Source of the DNA: Pseudomonadota bacterium
GTDB taxonomy: Bacteria; Pseudomonadota; Gammaproteobacteria; Burkholderiales; Burkholderiaceae_B
NCBI GenBank assembly: GCA_023423975.1
Contig: JAFAEO010000001.1
Span: forward strand, 1-64,000
DNA: 64,000 nucleotides
Reading direction: 5' to 3'
Both the position numbers and the translations under genes were made by a program. The number at the start of each line of letters is the position of its first letter. The first letter of the stretch is position 1. This document shows, one piece after another, positions 53,113 through 62,001 of the stretch. The notes beneath the pieces were generated by a model. It made no database searches and had not been told where the DNA came from. It worked only from the letters and a program-made list of their open reading frames with translations.

Positions 53113-54051
53113 ATGTCCTCCATCGATCATTTCAATTTATGGTCTTTCGACCTGAATTTGCTGGTGGCCTTTGACGCCCTGATGCGCGAGCACAGCGTCA
53201 CCCGCGCGGCGACTCGTCTGAAAATCAAGCAGTCGGCGATGAGTCATAACCTCAGTACGCTGCGCCTGCTGCTGGATGACGAGCTCTTCATCCGGGTCGG
53301 GCAGGTGATGAAACCGACGCCGCGCGCGCTCGCCCTGGCGTTGCCGATCGGCCGGCTGCTCGAGCAGGCACAGCATGCCATCACGACACGCGAAACCTTC
53401 CGCCCGCAGGAAGAAACGCGGACGTTCTCAATCGGCTTTTCGAGCGAGTTGGAGGTTCTGCTGATGCCGAGCCTGACCGCCCAGGTTCAAAGCTACGCGC
53501 CGGGCATCAAACTGTTGGCACGACCGGCACAGCCGGACGAGGTACACCGGATGTTAGATGATGGCGTGATCGATCTGGCGGTCGGCTGTTTTGGCGACGG
53601 CGCCGAGCGGCATCGCCGCAAATTGCTCTTTGAACAATCACTCACGTGCTGCTTCAACCCCAAATTGCTTGATCTGGCGGTGCCTATCAGCCAGAGCGCC
53701 TACCTGGCGCAGCGGCATGCGTTGGTTTCTCAAAACGCGAGTATCCGCGGCTGTTTGGAGTATGCGATGCGCACCGCCAACGTGGAAGTCGATGTGGTTA
53801 TGGCGGCGCCGGAATTTCTGACCGTGCTCAGCACCGTTATGTCCACACCAGTCATTACCACCCTGCCGTCACGGATCGCCAACTGCTACGGGCCATTGAT
53901 GGGTCTGGCGACCAGTCCGGTGCCGTTCGACTTTACCGTCACGCCCATTTCGATGGTTTGGGCGGCGCACTCCGATCGGGACCCGGCGTCCGAATGGCTG
54001 CGTCAACAGGTCGAACCTATCCTGGCGCAGATAGAAGGGGTTACGCCGTAA
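53113..54051 (+). CDS. LysR-family transcriptional regulator
   Basis: 312 residues from ATG 53113. N-terminal winged HTH (DLNLLVAFDALMREHSVTRA, then ATRLKIKQSAMSHNLSTLR) and a periplasmic-binding-like effector domain from about 95. The intergenic space to the divergent hydrolase gene is 75 bases, the usual LysR arrangement, and contains AT-rich half-sites. The inducer is likely the substrate or product of the hydrolases. Confidence 0.9.
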   Translation: MSSIDHFNLWSFDLNLLVAFDALMREHSVTRAATRLKIKQSAMSHNLSTLRLLLDDELFIRVGQVMKPTPRALALALPIGRLLEQAQHAITTRETFRPQEETRTFSIGFSSELEVLLMPSLTAQVQSYAPGIKLLARPAQPDEVHRMLDDGVIDLAVGCFGDGAERHRRKLLFEQSLTCCFNPKLLDLAVPISQSAYLAQRHALVSQNASIRGCLEYAMRTANVEVDVVMAAPEFLTVLSTVMSTPVITTLPSRIANCYGPLMGLATSPVPFDFTVTPISMVWAAHSDRDPASEWLRQQVEPILAQIEGVTP

Positions 54052-54073
54052 CATAGACTGCTCGCTGATACTG

Positions 54074-54583
54074 TCAAACTGCGTAAGGCATGGCGATGTT
54101 TCGATACTGCCCTTTGAAATACAGCAACGGCTGCAAGCGGGCATCCTCCTGCAACTTCAACGATTTCACTTGACCAATAACAATCAAGTGATCCCCGGCA
54201 GCGTATTCAGCATATATTTCGCAATCAAGCCAGTGAAGGCTGCCGGCCAATATCGGGCTGCCCAGGGGCGATGCCTGCCACTGGACGTCGCGCCACTTGT
54301 CCGTGCCGCTTTGGGCGAACTGCCTGGAAAGCGCTACTTGCTCGTCGGACAGAATATTGACAACGAAGCGACCTGCCTGGCGAATTTTGGGATAGCTGGC
54401 CGAACGCGTCATCACGTTGAACGACACCAGCGGCGGGTCCATGGACACGCTATGGAACGACTGGCAGGTAAAGCCAATGGGCTCGTCTTCGAAGTGAGAT
54501 GTGATCACCGTGATGCCGGACGCGTAGTGCCCGAGCGCTTCGCGAAAACGCAAAGGCTCAATCGCAGTAGTGGAAAGTGACAT
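54074..54583 (-). CDS. flavin reductase-like FMN-binding protein
   Basis: 169 residues from ATG 54583. The flavin reductase domain begins ALGHYASGITVITSHFEDEPIG, then FTCQSFHSVSMDPPLVSF and FVVNILSDEQV, all typical of the HpaC/DIM6 type that reduces FMN with NAD(P)H. It lies downstream of mesD, and the cluster makes an oxygen-requiring methionine synthase, so it may deliver reduced flavin to MesX. That link is inferred. Confidence 0.88.
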   Translation of the reverse strand: MSLSTTAIEPLRFREALGHYASGITVITSHFEDEPIGFTCQSFHSVSMDPPLVSFNVMTRSASYPKIRQAGRFVVNILSDEQVALSRQFAQSGTDKWRDVQWQASPLGSPILAGSLHWLDCEIYAEYAAGDHLIVIGQVKSLKLQEDARLQPLLYFKGQYRNIAMPYAV

Positions 54584-54715
54584 GATGCAATTGAAATACA
54601 GGAAGTAGCTTGAAAGTGCTAAGGGAAAGCAGTCCGGCCAGGTAGCCAGACGTTCGTCCTTAGCCCGTGCCTGGTCGTCACGAGCAGCTCGCAACGACCA
54701 TGCCCCAACAGAAAA

Positions 54716-55756
54716 TCAGTTGGCCAGTTCCCTGCGAACGATGTCCGCTCCGGCACTCAACGCATTTAGCTTGCCTCTTGCAACGCTACGCGACAATGGC
54801 GCCATGCCGCAATTGGTGCACGGATAGAGCTTATCGGCATCGACGAACTGCAGTGCTTTTCGCAGCGTATCGGCCACTTCAGCGGGTGTTTCAATGGTGT
54901 TTGTGGCCACATCAATGGCGCCCACCATCACTTTTTTACCGCGAATCAGTTCGATCAGATCCATGGGAACGCGCGAGTTTTGGCATTCCAGCGAGACGAT
55001 GTCGATACTGGACTTCTGCAACTTGGGGAACGCTTCTTCATACTGCCGCCACTCGGATCCCAGCGTCTTTTTCCAATCCGTATTCGCTTTGATGCCGTAG
55101 CCATAGCAAATATGAACCGCGGTTTCACACTTTAGTCCTTCAATGGCTCTTTCCAGCGTAGCGACGCCCCAATCATTGACCTCATCAAAGAACACATTGA
55201 ATGCGGGTTCGTCAAATTGGATGATATCGACACCCGCAGCCTCCAGCTCTTTGGCTTCCTGATTAAGAATCTTGGCAAATTCCCAAGCCAGTTTTTCGCG
55301 ACTTTGGTAGTGGGCATCATACAGGGTGTCGATCATCGTCATGGGACCCGGTAAGGCCCATTTGATCGGTTGATTAGTCTGTTGACGCAAAAACCGGGCG
55401 TCGTCAACAAACACGGGCTTGCGCCGGGCGACGGCACCCGCGACCGTTGGCACGCTCGCATCATAGCGATCACGAATTCTAACGGTCTTGCGGTTCTCGA
55501 AATCCACCCCTTCCAGGTGTTCAATGAAGGTTGTCACGAAATGCTGGCGCGTTTGTTCACCATCGCTAACGATATCAATTCCCGCGTGCTGTTGTTCCTG
55601 CAAAGACAGACGCAACGCATCTTGCTTGCCCTCGATCAATCCCTCATTCTGCAGTTTCCAGGGGGACCAGAGTTTTTCCGGTTCTGCAAGCCAGGCGGGT
55701 TTAGGCAGGCTGCCAGCCGTTGAGGTGGGTAATAATTTTTTCACAATAGTAGTCAT
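54716..55756 (-). CDS. mesD: core methionine synthase MesD (MetE catalytic-domain-like)
   Basis: 346 residues from ATG 55756. Resembles the C-terminal catalytic half of cobalamin-independent MetE: TAGSLPKPAWL near the N-terminus, ISIVSDGEQ-like DIVSDGEQTRQHF, DIIQFDEPAFN (about 175), CYGYG and the zinc-Cys segment NCGMAPLSR near the end. It lacks the MetE N-terminal domain. Such stand-alone forms paired with DUF1852 (MesX) were described as MesD, an oxygen-dependent, folate-independent methionine synthase. The 13-base gap to mesX supports this call. Confidence 0.82.
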   Translation of the reverse strand: MTTIVKKLLPTSTAGSLPKPAWLAEPEKLWSPWKLQNEGLIEGKQDALRLSLQEQQHAGIDIVSDGEQTRQHFVTTFIEHLEGVDFENRKTVRIRDRYDASVPTVAGAVARRKPVFVDDARFLRQQTNQPIKWALPGPMTMIDTLYDAHYQSREKLAWEFAKILNQEAKELEAAGVDIIQFDEPAFNVFFDEVNDWGVATLERAIEGLKCETAVHICYGYGIKANTDWKKTLGSEWRQYEEAFPKLQKSSIDIVSLECQNSRVPMDLIELIRGKKVMVGAIDVATNTIETPAEVADTLRKALQFVDADKLYPCTNCGMAPLSRSVARGKLNALSAGADIVRRELAN

Positions 55757-55769
55757 GGTATTTGGGTTC

Positions 55770-56753
55770 TCAAAAATGGGATTGCGCGGACCATTGCTCA
55801 AGAATAGCCCGGTATGGTTTGATGAAATGCTCCTCGGCGTACCTTCCCTGCTCGGCCGCCAGCCGGCTGCGTTCCTCCCGATCGTAAACAATCCGGGTTA
55901 ACGAGTAATCCTGGTGCTTCAGACTCGGCTGATAAGACTTTCCTGCGGCGGAATTTGCGTTGTAAATCTCTGGCCGGTAAATTTTCTGGAAGGTGTCCAT
56001 CGTGCTGATGGTGCTAATGAGCTCAAGGTCCGTATAATCACGCAGCAAATCGCCGGAGAAATAAAAGGCCAACGGCGCCGCACTATTGGCAGGCATGAAA
56101 TAGCGGGCCTTCATTCCCATTTTTTTGAAGTACTCGTCAGTTAATGAATATTCATCTTGGTGGTATTCCACGCCCAGCACGGGGTGCTGGTTTTCAGTAC
56201 GATGATAGGTCTTGCTGCTTGACACGCTCAGGCATATAACAGGCGCTTTGGCAAAGTTATCCTTGTAAGTCTTTGAATTCACAAAGCACTTGAACAACTT
56301 GCCGTGCAAATCTCCAAAATTTTCTGGCGCGCCGAATTCGGGCTGATGCCTGGCGTATTCCGGCAGCAGCACACTAAAGTCATAATCTCGCACGTAAGAA
56401 GAAAAATTGTTTCCTACAATACCCTCAATGCATTCGTTGGTTTTCCGGTCAACTACGCTGGTCTTTAATATTTCAATCACAGGCAGGTCGTGATCATTGC
56501 CTTGACCTTCAAAGCGCATTTCAACTGAGATAATGTCAAGGTTGACGCTGTAGCGATCGCCAGTGGGGTTGTCCCAATGCGCCAGCGCATTAAAACGATT
56601 GTCAATCATCTTAAGGGTATTGCGCAGGTTCTCTTGCCGACTCTCGCCTCTGGCCAGATTGGCAAAGTTGGTGGTAATTCGCGTATTGTCTGAAGGACGA
56701 TAGTCTTCATCAAAACAAGTGCTCTTAATGGCAAATGTAAACTCTGTACTCAT
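55770..56753 (-). CDS. mesX: DUF1852 protein MesX, partner of MesD
   Basis: 327 residues. The N-terminus RPSDNTRITTNFANLARGE, then ENLRNTLKMIDNRFN and LAHWDNPTGDRYSV, is the DUF1852 signature. DUF1852 is reported to be required together with MesD for methionine synthesis in aerobic bacteria and is thought to use oxygen to obtain the methyl group. It is the first gene of the mesX-mesD pair. Confidence 0.85.
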   Translation of the reverse strand: MSTEFTFAIKSTCFDEDYRPSDNTRITTNFANLARGESRQENLRNTLKMIDNRFNALAHWDNPTGDRYSVNLDIISVEMRFEGQGNDHDLPVIEILKTSVVDRKTNECIEGIVGNNFSSYVRDYDFSVLLPEYARHQPEFGAPENFGDLHGKLFKCFVNSKTYKDNFAKAPVICLSVSSSKTYHRTENQHPVLGVEYHQDEYSLTDEYFKKMGMKARYFMPANSAAPLAFYFSGDLLRDYTDLELISTISTMDTFQKIYRPEIYNANSAAGKSYQPSLKHQDYSLTRIVYDREERSRLAAEQGRYAEEHFIKPYRAILEQWSAQSHF

Positions 56754-57170
56754 TATGCTGCTGCCTTAATTCCCAGGATAAAACCCACATTTATCTATTG
56801 AACGCTGCTCAAATTTTCTTTTTCAGTTTCAGTAACATAGACATTTGTGATGCAAAGGGGGCAGTCTATATTGCATTAGTCATATTTAAAGTGAATAAAA
56901 TTCATTCTTTCGCTGGCTTCGTTCATAGAATGGCGAGCGTCTACCCCACAAATAGAGATAAGGACTCACCAGACGCGCTTCTTTAGATGCCATGCGTGAC
57001 GAGGCGGCCAGGGTTTTGTCGTTGATTTCAATAAGCAAATATAGAAATTGTTGCTCCACGGGCTTACCGGCTCCGTTACAATAGGACATGAATTTCTTTC
57101 TGTCCTCTCCCCCGTCTGCCTTTCACCCCCGCATTCAGCACATTTGCTGCCCCCAACTATTGGCGGTCGC
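56754..57170. other. long intergenic region upstream of mesX and the RIO kinase
   Basis: About 417 bases with no gene supported. The part near mesX is A+T-rich and should carry its promoter. No SAM riboswitch or clear MetR-type site was recognised. The frame upstream of the kinase ATG is open but unlikely to be translated. Confidence 0.35.
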
Positions 57171-58034
57171 ATGAAAGTGCCCAAGCGGCTGGTGCCGCTG
57201 CTTGAAGAAGGCCTTATCGACGAAGTCCTTAGCCAGCTGATGAGCGGCAAGGAAGCCACCGTGTACGTCGTGCGCAGCGGCGACGCCACGCGTTGCGCAA
57301 AAGTGTACAAAGATGCCAAACAGCGCAGCTTCCGGCAGGCCGCGTCGTACCGGGACGGCCGCAAGGTACAAAATAGCAGGCAGGCCCGCGCCATGGAAAA
57401 AGGCAGCCGTTACGGCCGCCAGATGCAGGAAGAAGTCTGGCAGAACGCCGAAGTAAACGCATTATTCCAACTGGCGAACGCCGGCGTGCGCGTGCCCCAA
57501 CCCTATATTTGCACCGACGGCGTGTTGCTGATGGAACTGGTGATGGATGCCGATGGCGATGTCGCGCCACGCCTTAACGACGTGGATCTGACCCAGGAAC
57601 GTGCTCTGCAGCTGCACGCCATGCTGCTTAACCAGGTGGTACGCATGCTTTGCGCAGGCGTCATACATGGTGATCTGTCCGAATACAACATTCTGCTGGC
57701 AGCCGATGGCCCGGTCATTATTGATCTGCCCCAGGCTGTTGACGCCGCCGCGAACACAGAAGCATGCGAGATGCTGGTGCGCGATGTAAACAACCTTGCG
57801 GCGTATTTCGGGCGCTTCGCCCCACAACTGCTGTCTGCCAGCTACGGCAAGGAAATCTGGGCGCTTTACGAAGCGGGTGAACTGAACGTGGATGTTGAGC
57901 TGACCGGCTATGCTGAAGCTGACACCCGTCCCGTGGATATGGACAGCCTGCTGCTGGAACTGGAAGATAGTCGGCTGGAAGAAGAGGCGCGGGTGCGCCG
58001 CGAGCAGCAATTGGCCAGCCCTGACTACAATTGA
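57171..58034 (+). CDS. RIO1-like serine protein kinase (PA4780 family)
   Basis: 287 residues from ATG 57171 (MKVPKRLVPLLEEG). Kinase features: MSGKEATVYVV (glycine-rich-like loop), the Lys of AKVYKD, VIHGDLSEYNILL (catalytic Asp and Asn, about 164-176), and VIIDLPQAVD in place of a DFG (metal-binding Asp). Length and motifs match bacterial RIO1-like kinases. Targets unknown. Confidence 0.88.
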   Translation: MKVPKRLVPLLEEGLIDEVLSQLMSGKEATVYVVRSGDATRCAKVYKDAKQRSFRQAASYRDGRKVQNSRQARAMEKGSRYGRQMQEEVWQNAEVNALFQLANAGVRVPQPYICTDGVLLMELVMDADGDVAPRLNDVDLTQERALQLHAMLLNQVVRMLCAGVIHGDLSEYNILLAADGPVIIDLPQAVDAAANTEACEMLVRDVNNLAAYFGRFAPQLLSASYGKEIWALYEAGELNVDVELTGYAEADTRPVDMDSLLLELEDSRLEEEARVRREQQLASPDYN

Positions 58035-58318
58035 CTCAAGTACCTTCGAATCGCCATTTTCAAATCATAAAAAAATGAATGAACATCGGGGATATCCATT
58101 TCTGGGGAAAAGGTTTTATCAAACATTTCATCCAGATTCTTGCTATAGCTTTGCTCAAAATGATCAAGCTCACTCACTAATTGTTCGAGTACAGGTTTTG
58201 GCGTATCCAAAATATAATAATTAATGATTTCATCTGAATCGTCAGTTCCGGCAATCGTATCTACGTCCAGATTCAGATACGCACCCAGCAAATTCCTGAG
58301 ATGTGGATATTGATTCAT
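58025..58318 (-). CDS. CdiI-like contact-dependent-inhibition immunity protein, orphan
   Basis: 97 residues from ATG 58318. The beginning YPHLRNLLGAYLNLDVDT, with the acidic middle and helical layout, resembles the CdiI_3-type immunity family. The gene is A+T-rich and its end overlaps the RIO-kinase gene end by 10 bases. No CdiA toxin or CdiB is present in the window. Orphan immunity genes are common near such loci. The identification is by eye and moderate. Confidence 0.5.
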   Translation of the reverse strand: MNQYPHLRNLLGAYLNLDVDTIAGTDDSDEIINYYILDTPKPVLEQLVSELDHFEQSYSKNLDEMFDKTFSPEMDIPDVHSFFYDLKMAIRRYLSQL

Positions 58319-58439
58319 ATTGATCAACAAGTCGGAAACGCAGTCAAAACGTAGTAAGGCTTTCCATTAAAGTCTTCATACCGCAACACTACTTTAATCC
58401 GAGAGGTTGTTGTTCACTCGGTCGCCCCCGGGCTTCCCC

Positions 58440-59051
58440 TCAATCCCCAGGATTCGTAAACCGCAAAACAGAGGTCTTCGCCGCCTTGGCCAGCACGCGA
58501 CCCACCACTGGATCGCGGCCGCTTCGATGCCATAGCAGCATGTTTCCATCGTGGCGAGCCATATTGGTCAATACGGCCGATTGCATATCAAAGTCGCGTG
58601 GCAATTCACCGCTCTTGATGCCTTCTTTAAAAATCTGTTCCAGCATAGTTTGCATGACCGAATAGTACTTATTGACCTCTTCTTTGATCGCCGCGCCAAT
58701 ATTCATGGACTGGATGCTGCTTAGAATGATGACCGCCAGATCGTCTGGGTATTGCTGCCCCCATTTGGTTTGCATGTTCACGAACCGTACCAGTTTCTCA
58801 ACGGCGGTTTCGTCTGTCGCCAGCACGGTTTCTGCTGTGCGTTCAATGGAACGGGCCCGGATCACTTCCAGCAGATGCACCAGAACGGCTTCTTTGGTCT
58901 TGAAATAATAGTAAACCGCGCCTTTGGTAAATCCTGCACATGTGGCGACTTCTTCCAGGCTTGTATTGGAATATCCTTTATCTGAGAATAATCTAAGCGC
59001 TGCCAATTCTATTTTTTCAATACTGGCTTCGCTTGATTGACGTCGGCCCAT
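58440..59051 (-). CDS. TetR-family transcriptional regulator
   Basis: 203 residues. N-terminal HTH (AALRLFSDKGYSNTSLEEVATCAGFTKGAVYYYFKTKEA, split, about 15-52) and a helical ligand-binding domain. It is the last gene in the minus-strand series with acyl-CoA synthetase, CoA-transferase and acyl-CoA dehydrogenase, so it probably responds to an acyl-CoA. Confidence 0.92.
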   Translation of the reverse strand: MGRRQSSEASIEKIELAALRLFSDKGYSNTSLEEVATCAGFTKGAVYYYFKTKEAVLVHLLEVIRARSIERTAETVLATDETAVEKLVRFVNMQTKWGQQYPDDLAVIILSSIQSMNIGAAIKEEVNKYYSVMQTMLEQIFKEGIKSGELPRDFDMQSAVLTNMARHDGNMLLWHRSGRDPVVGRVLAKAAKTSVLRFTNPGD

Positions 59052-59153
59052 ACAAAAAACTCCCGTAAATAAAATTCATTTTATTTGAACCAAGCGCAGG
59101 CAGTTTATCGTCCCAAGCTTATCGCCAAAAATAGTTGTAACACCGTTACTCCA

Positions 59154-60794
59154 CTATGCGCGAAGCGCTCGCAATGATACGTTATTCGCCTTTCGGTCCC
59201 ACAGGGACAAGCCTGGCAGCGTCGCCCGCATGGCGCCACGCTGCAACTTCCCGGTTGCAGTGCGCGGCAGGCTTTCCATAAAAACCAGGTAGCGCGGCAC
59301 CATGTAGTGAGGCAAGTGCTGGGCCAAATAACTCAGCAAAGTCTCGTATTCTACCGCGTGCGCATCACTCGGTACGATGCACAGCAGGATATCATCGTCG
59401 CTTTCGAACCCCGAATCAACGCCAAGCGCCATGGCTTCGGCGATCGCTGGGTGCTCCAAGGCGATCGCTTCAATGTCGCTGGCCGAGATATTTTCTGCGC
59501 GACGGCGAATTCTTTCGGATCGGCGATCGCCAAAAAATACCTGCCCGTCTTCATTAATCCAGCCGCAGTCTCCGGTATGGAACCACAGGTTGCGCCAGGC
59601 TTCAACGGTTTTATCGGGCATGCCCAGGTACCCCTGCATAATGGTCCAGGGATAGCGAGGCCGAATCACAAACTCACCCATGGTGCCGGTTGGCACGGGC
59701 ATGTCGGTCGCCGGATCTACTACGGCAAATTCGAAAAATTCCGTATCTACACGCCCACAGCTGCCAACCACTAGCGGTTTGGAGATGTCGGACCAGCTGG
59801 CAATGCCGATTTCTGTCATGCCCCACACTTCCAGGCCGCGCACCCCAAAACGCGCTTCAAATTGGGTAGCAATACGCTTGGGAAAGGGCGCCGTGCGCAC
59901 CACCCTCAGGGCATGGTCGCGATCATTGCTGGCAGGCGGTTGCGCAAATACCATTTCCAGCATCGGGCCATGCGCAGCGGTGGCCGTCGCACCGGTTTCA
60001 CGAATCCGGCTCAGCCAGCATTCCGGGCGAAATGAAGTATCCATGACAACCTTTCCTCCCACGGAAAAGGTAGCCAACACGGACATGAATTTGCCCGCCA
60101 TGTGATACATGGGATAAAAGCTGTAAAAGATATCGTCCTGGGTCAACCCGGTTTTCCGGGCCGAGCGCTGCGCCAGCAGACATACCTGCGCGTGCGGCAT
60201 CTGCACGCCTTTGGCGCTGCCGGTCGTGCCCGAGGTAAAAATCACGGATGCAATGTCGGCGGGCGCAACAGAGACCTTAGGGCAATCATCGCCAATGGGC
60301 AGCTCGTCGGCCATCACCACCCTGATGCCGGCATTTTCGAGTTGCGCTACCACAGGCGATGAACCATGTGCATCTGCAACGGCGTCCAGCACCAGTATGG
60401 TCTGCAGTTGCCCAAGCTTTTGGGCCGAACCCGCAATCACGTCCAGATGGTGAGAGAAAGTCACCATCAGCTTTGCCTCGCTCACGCTAACGGCATGTTC
60501 CAATGTTTGGCCGCGATAGCCCGTGTTAATGCCAACATCGATAGCATTGATAAAATTGACGGCCAGCCAGGTGTGGATGACGTGTGGACTATTCTCCAGC
60601 ATAATCAGAACACGGCTGTGACTCTGCACGCCCAGCGCGTCCAGTTGCCCGGCCATCCGACGCACATTGGCGTGCAACTGCGCATATGTTTGCGTAGTCG
60701 AACCGTACATGGCCAGACAGGGTTGTTGAGCAAACTGATCACATACATGATTTAGTAGATCCGGCACGGTTGCGTGGGGGATACTGGGCAACAT
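59154..60794 (-). CDS. AMP-dependent acyl-CoA synthetase
   Basis: 546 residues from ATG 60794, which has AGGAG at a good distance. AMP-binding motif IFTSGTTGSAKGVQMPH (about 178-194), GMTEIG, HTGDCGWINEDGQ (about 408) and the C-terminal catalytic Lys in ATGKLQRG (about 522). Activates a carboxylic acid to its CoA ester. It sits with CoA-transferase and acyl-CoA dehydrogenase genes, so it starts a degradation pathway. Confidence 0.92.
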   Translation of the reverse strand: MLPSIPHATVPDLLNHVCDQFAQQPCLAMYGSTTQTYAQLHANVRRMAGQLDALGVQSHSRVLIMLENSPHVIHTWLAVNFINAIDVGINTGYRGQTLEHAVSVSEAKLMVTFSHHLDVIAGSAQKLGQLQTILVLDAVADAHGSSPVVAQLENAGIRVVMADELPIGDDCPKVSVAPADIASVIFTSGTTGSAKGVQMPHAQVCLLAQRSARKTGLTQDDIFYSFYPMYHMAGKFMSVLATFSVGGKVVMDTSFRPECWLSRIRETGATATAAHGPMLEMVFAQPPASNDRDHALRVVRTAPFPKRIATQFEARFGVRGLEVWGMTEIGIASWSDISKPLVVGSCGRVDTEFFEFAVVDPATDMPVPTGTMGEFVIRPRYPWTIMQGYLGMPDKTVEAWRNLWFHTGDCGWINEDGQVFFGDRRSERIRRRAENISASDIEAIALEHPAIAEAMALGVDSGFESDDDILLCIVPSDAHAVEYETLLSYLAQHLPHYMVPRYLVFMESLPRTATGKLQRGAMRATLPGLSLWDRKANNVSLRALRA

Positions 60795-60842
60795 GAAGGC
60801 GCACTCCTGTTCTTTCTGCAATGAATTTTTAATCTGCTCAGT

Positions 60843-61988
60843 CTACCGGGAATGCTCCGAATATTGTTGGCAAATTTCCTCCCGATCGCAATTTAGATGA
60901 GGGGGTCCCCGACGAATCAAAGCCGGTGTACGAGATAATTTGACCGGGTTGCCAAGCACGCGTTTAGCGGGTTGTCCTTCTACCGGAAGTTCAACAATTG
61001 TCCCGTTTGCCGCCGTTTGCGGGTGGGCCAGCATCGCTTCCATGCGCAGAATGGGCGCAGCCAGTACACCTTTGGCTTGCAGCGCGGACACGGCCTCGGA
61101 TGTAGAGAGCGAACGCAGTGCAGGCCGCACCCATCCAACAATCTGATCCCGGGCGCGAATCTGGCTTTGTTTATCAGGCAGATCATGCTGCACCGAATAG
61201 TCGGGCAAGCCAAGTGCATCACAAATGAGTTTTAAAGGATTGTCCCTGAAAAAGCCCAGCACCGTAATCCAGCCATCCGTGCATTGGCCGGTGAAATTGA
61301 GCGCCCGATCAAACCATCGGGTTTCATAATCGTAATTAAGTGCCGTGGCCGCTTCAAGGCATTGCATGGCTGTGATTGTTTCCAGCAATGAGGTGCTTAC
61401 CTTCTGGCCCAGCCCGGTTTGCTGACGCTCCAATAGCGCCAGCAAGATCCCCTGTACCAGCAGATTACCTGAAGTGAAATCCGCAATCGGCACATTCAGA
61501 AATACCGGTTCATCGCCACCGCTGGTCGTTTTCCAGCCAATACCGCTGATCGATTGCAGCAGCAGGTCCTGGCCAGCCATTTCTGCATAGGGTCCTGATT
61601 CCCCGAATCCACTGGCGCATGCGTAAATAAGGCGTGGAAACTGCGCGCTTATTTCAGCAAAGCCCAGGCCCAGTTTTTCCATCGCACCGGGTCGATAATT
61701 ATGCAGCAGCACATCTGCCTCTTGCAGCAAACGGAAAAACAGACTGCGGTCCTCCGGGTTTTTTAAATCCAGAGATAATGAACGTTTGTTGCGATTGACT
61801 GCCGCGAAATAGCTGCCCATTTCACCACGCTCATTGGCCACCAGGTCGCTGTAACGCAATGAATCACCACGAGGCGGACGTTCAATTTTGATCACATCCG
61901 CACCGAAGTCACCCAGTACCTGCCCGGCAATCGGGCCTTGCATGATCTCGCACATTTCCAGAACTTTGATATTTTTGAGCGCTGACAT
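60843..61988 (-). CDS. CaiB/BaiF (family III) CoA-transferase
   Basis: 381 residues; the N-terminus VLEMCEIMQGPIAGQVLGDFGADVIKIERP (split) and FAAVNRNKRSLSLDL are typical of family III transferases, and the catalytic Asp lies in AGQDLLLQSISG (about 140). Moves CoA between carboxylates. It lies 13 bases after the acyl-CoA dehydrogenase gene, in the same operon. Confidence 0.92.
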   Translation of the reverse strand: MSALKNIKVLEMCEIMQGPIAGQVLGDFGADVIKIERPPRGDSLRYSDLVANERGEMGSYFAAVNRNKRSLSLDLKNPEDRSLFFRLLQEADVLLHNYRPGAMEKLGLGFAEISAQFPRLIYACASGFGESGPYAEMAGQDLLLQSISGIGWKTTSGGDEPVFLNVPIADFTSGNLLVQGILLALLERQQTGLGQKVSTSLLETITAMQCLEAATALNYDYETRWFDRALNFTGQCTDGWITVLGFFRDNPLKLICDALGLPDYSVQHDLPDKQSQIRARDQIVGWVRPALRSLSTSEAVSALQAKGVLAAPILRMEAMLAHPQTAANGTIVELPVEGQPAKRVLGNPVKLSRTPALIRRGPPHLNCDREEICQQYSEHSR

Positions 61989-62001
61989 CCCGGCCCCATC
62001 C

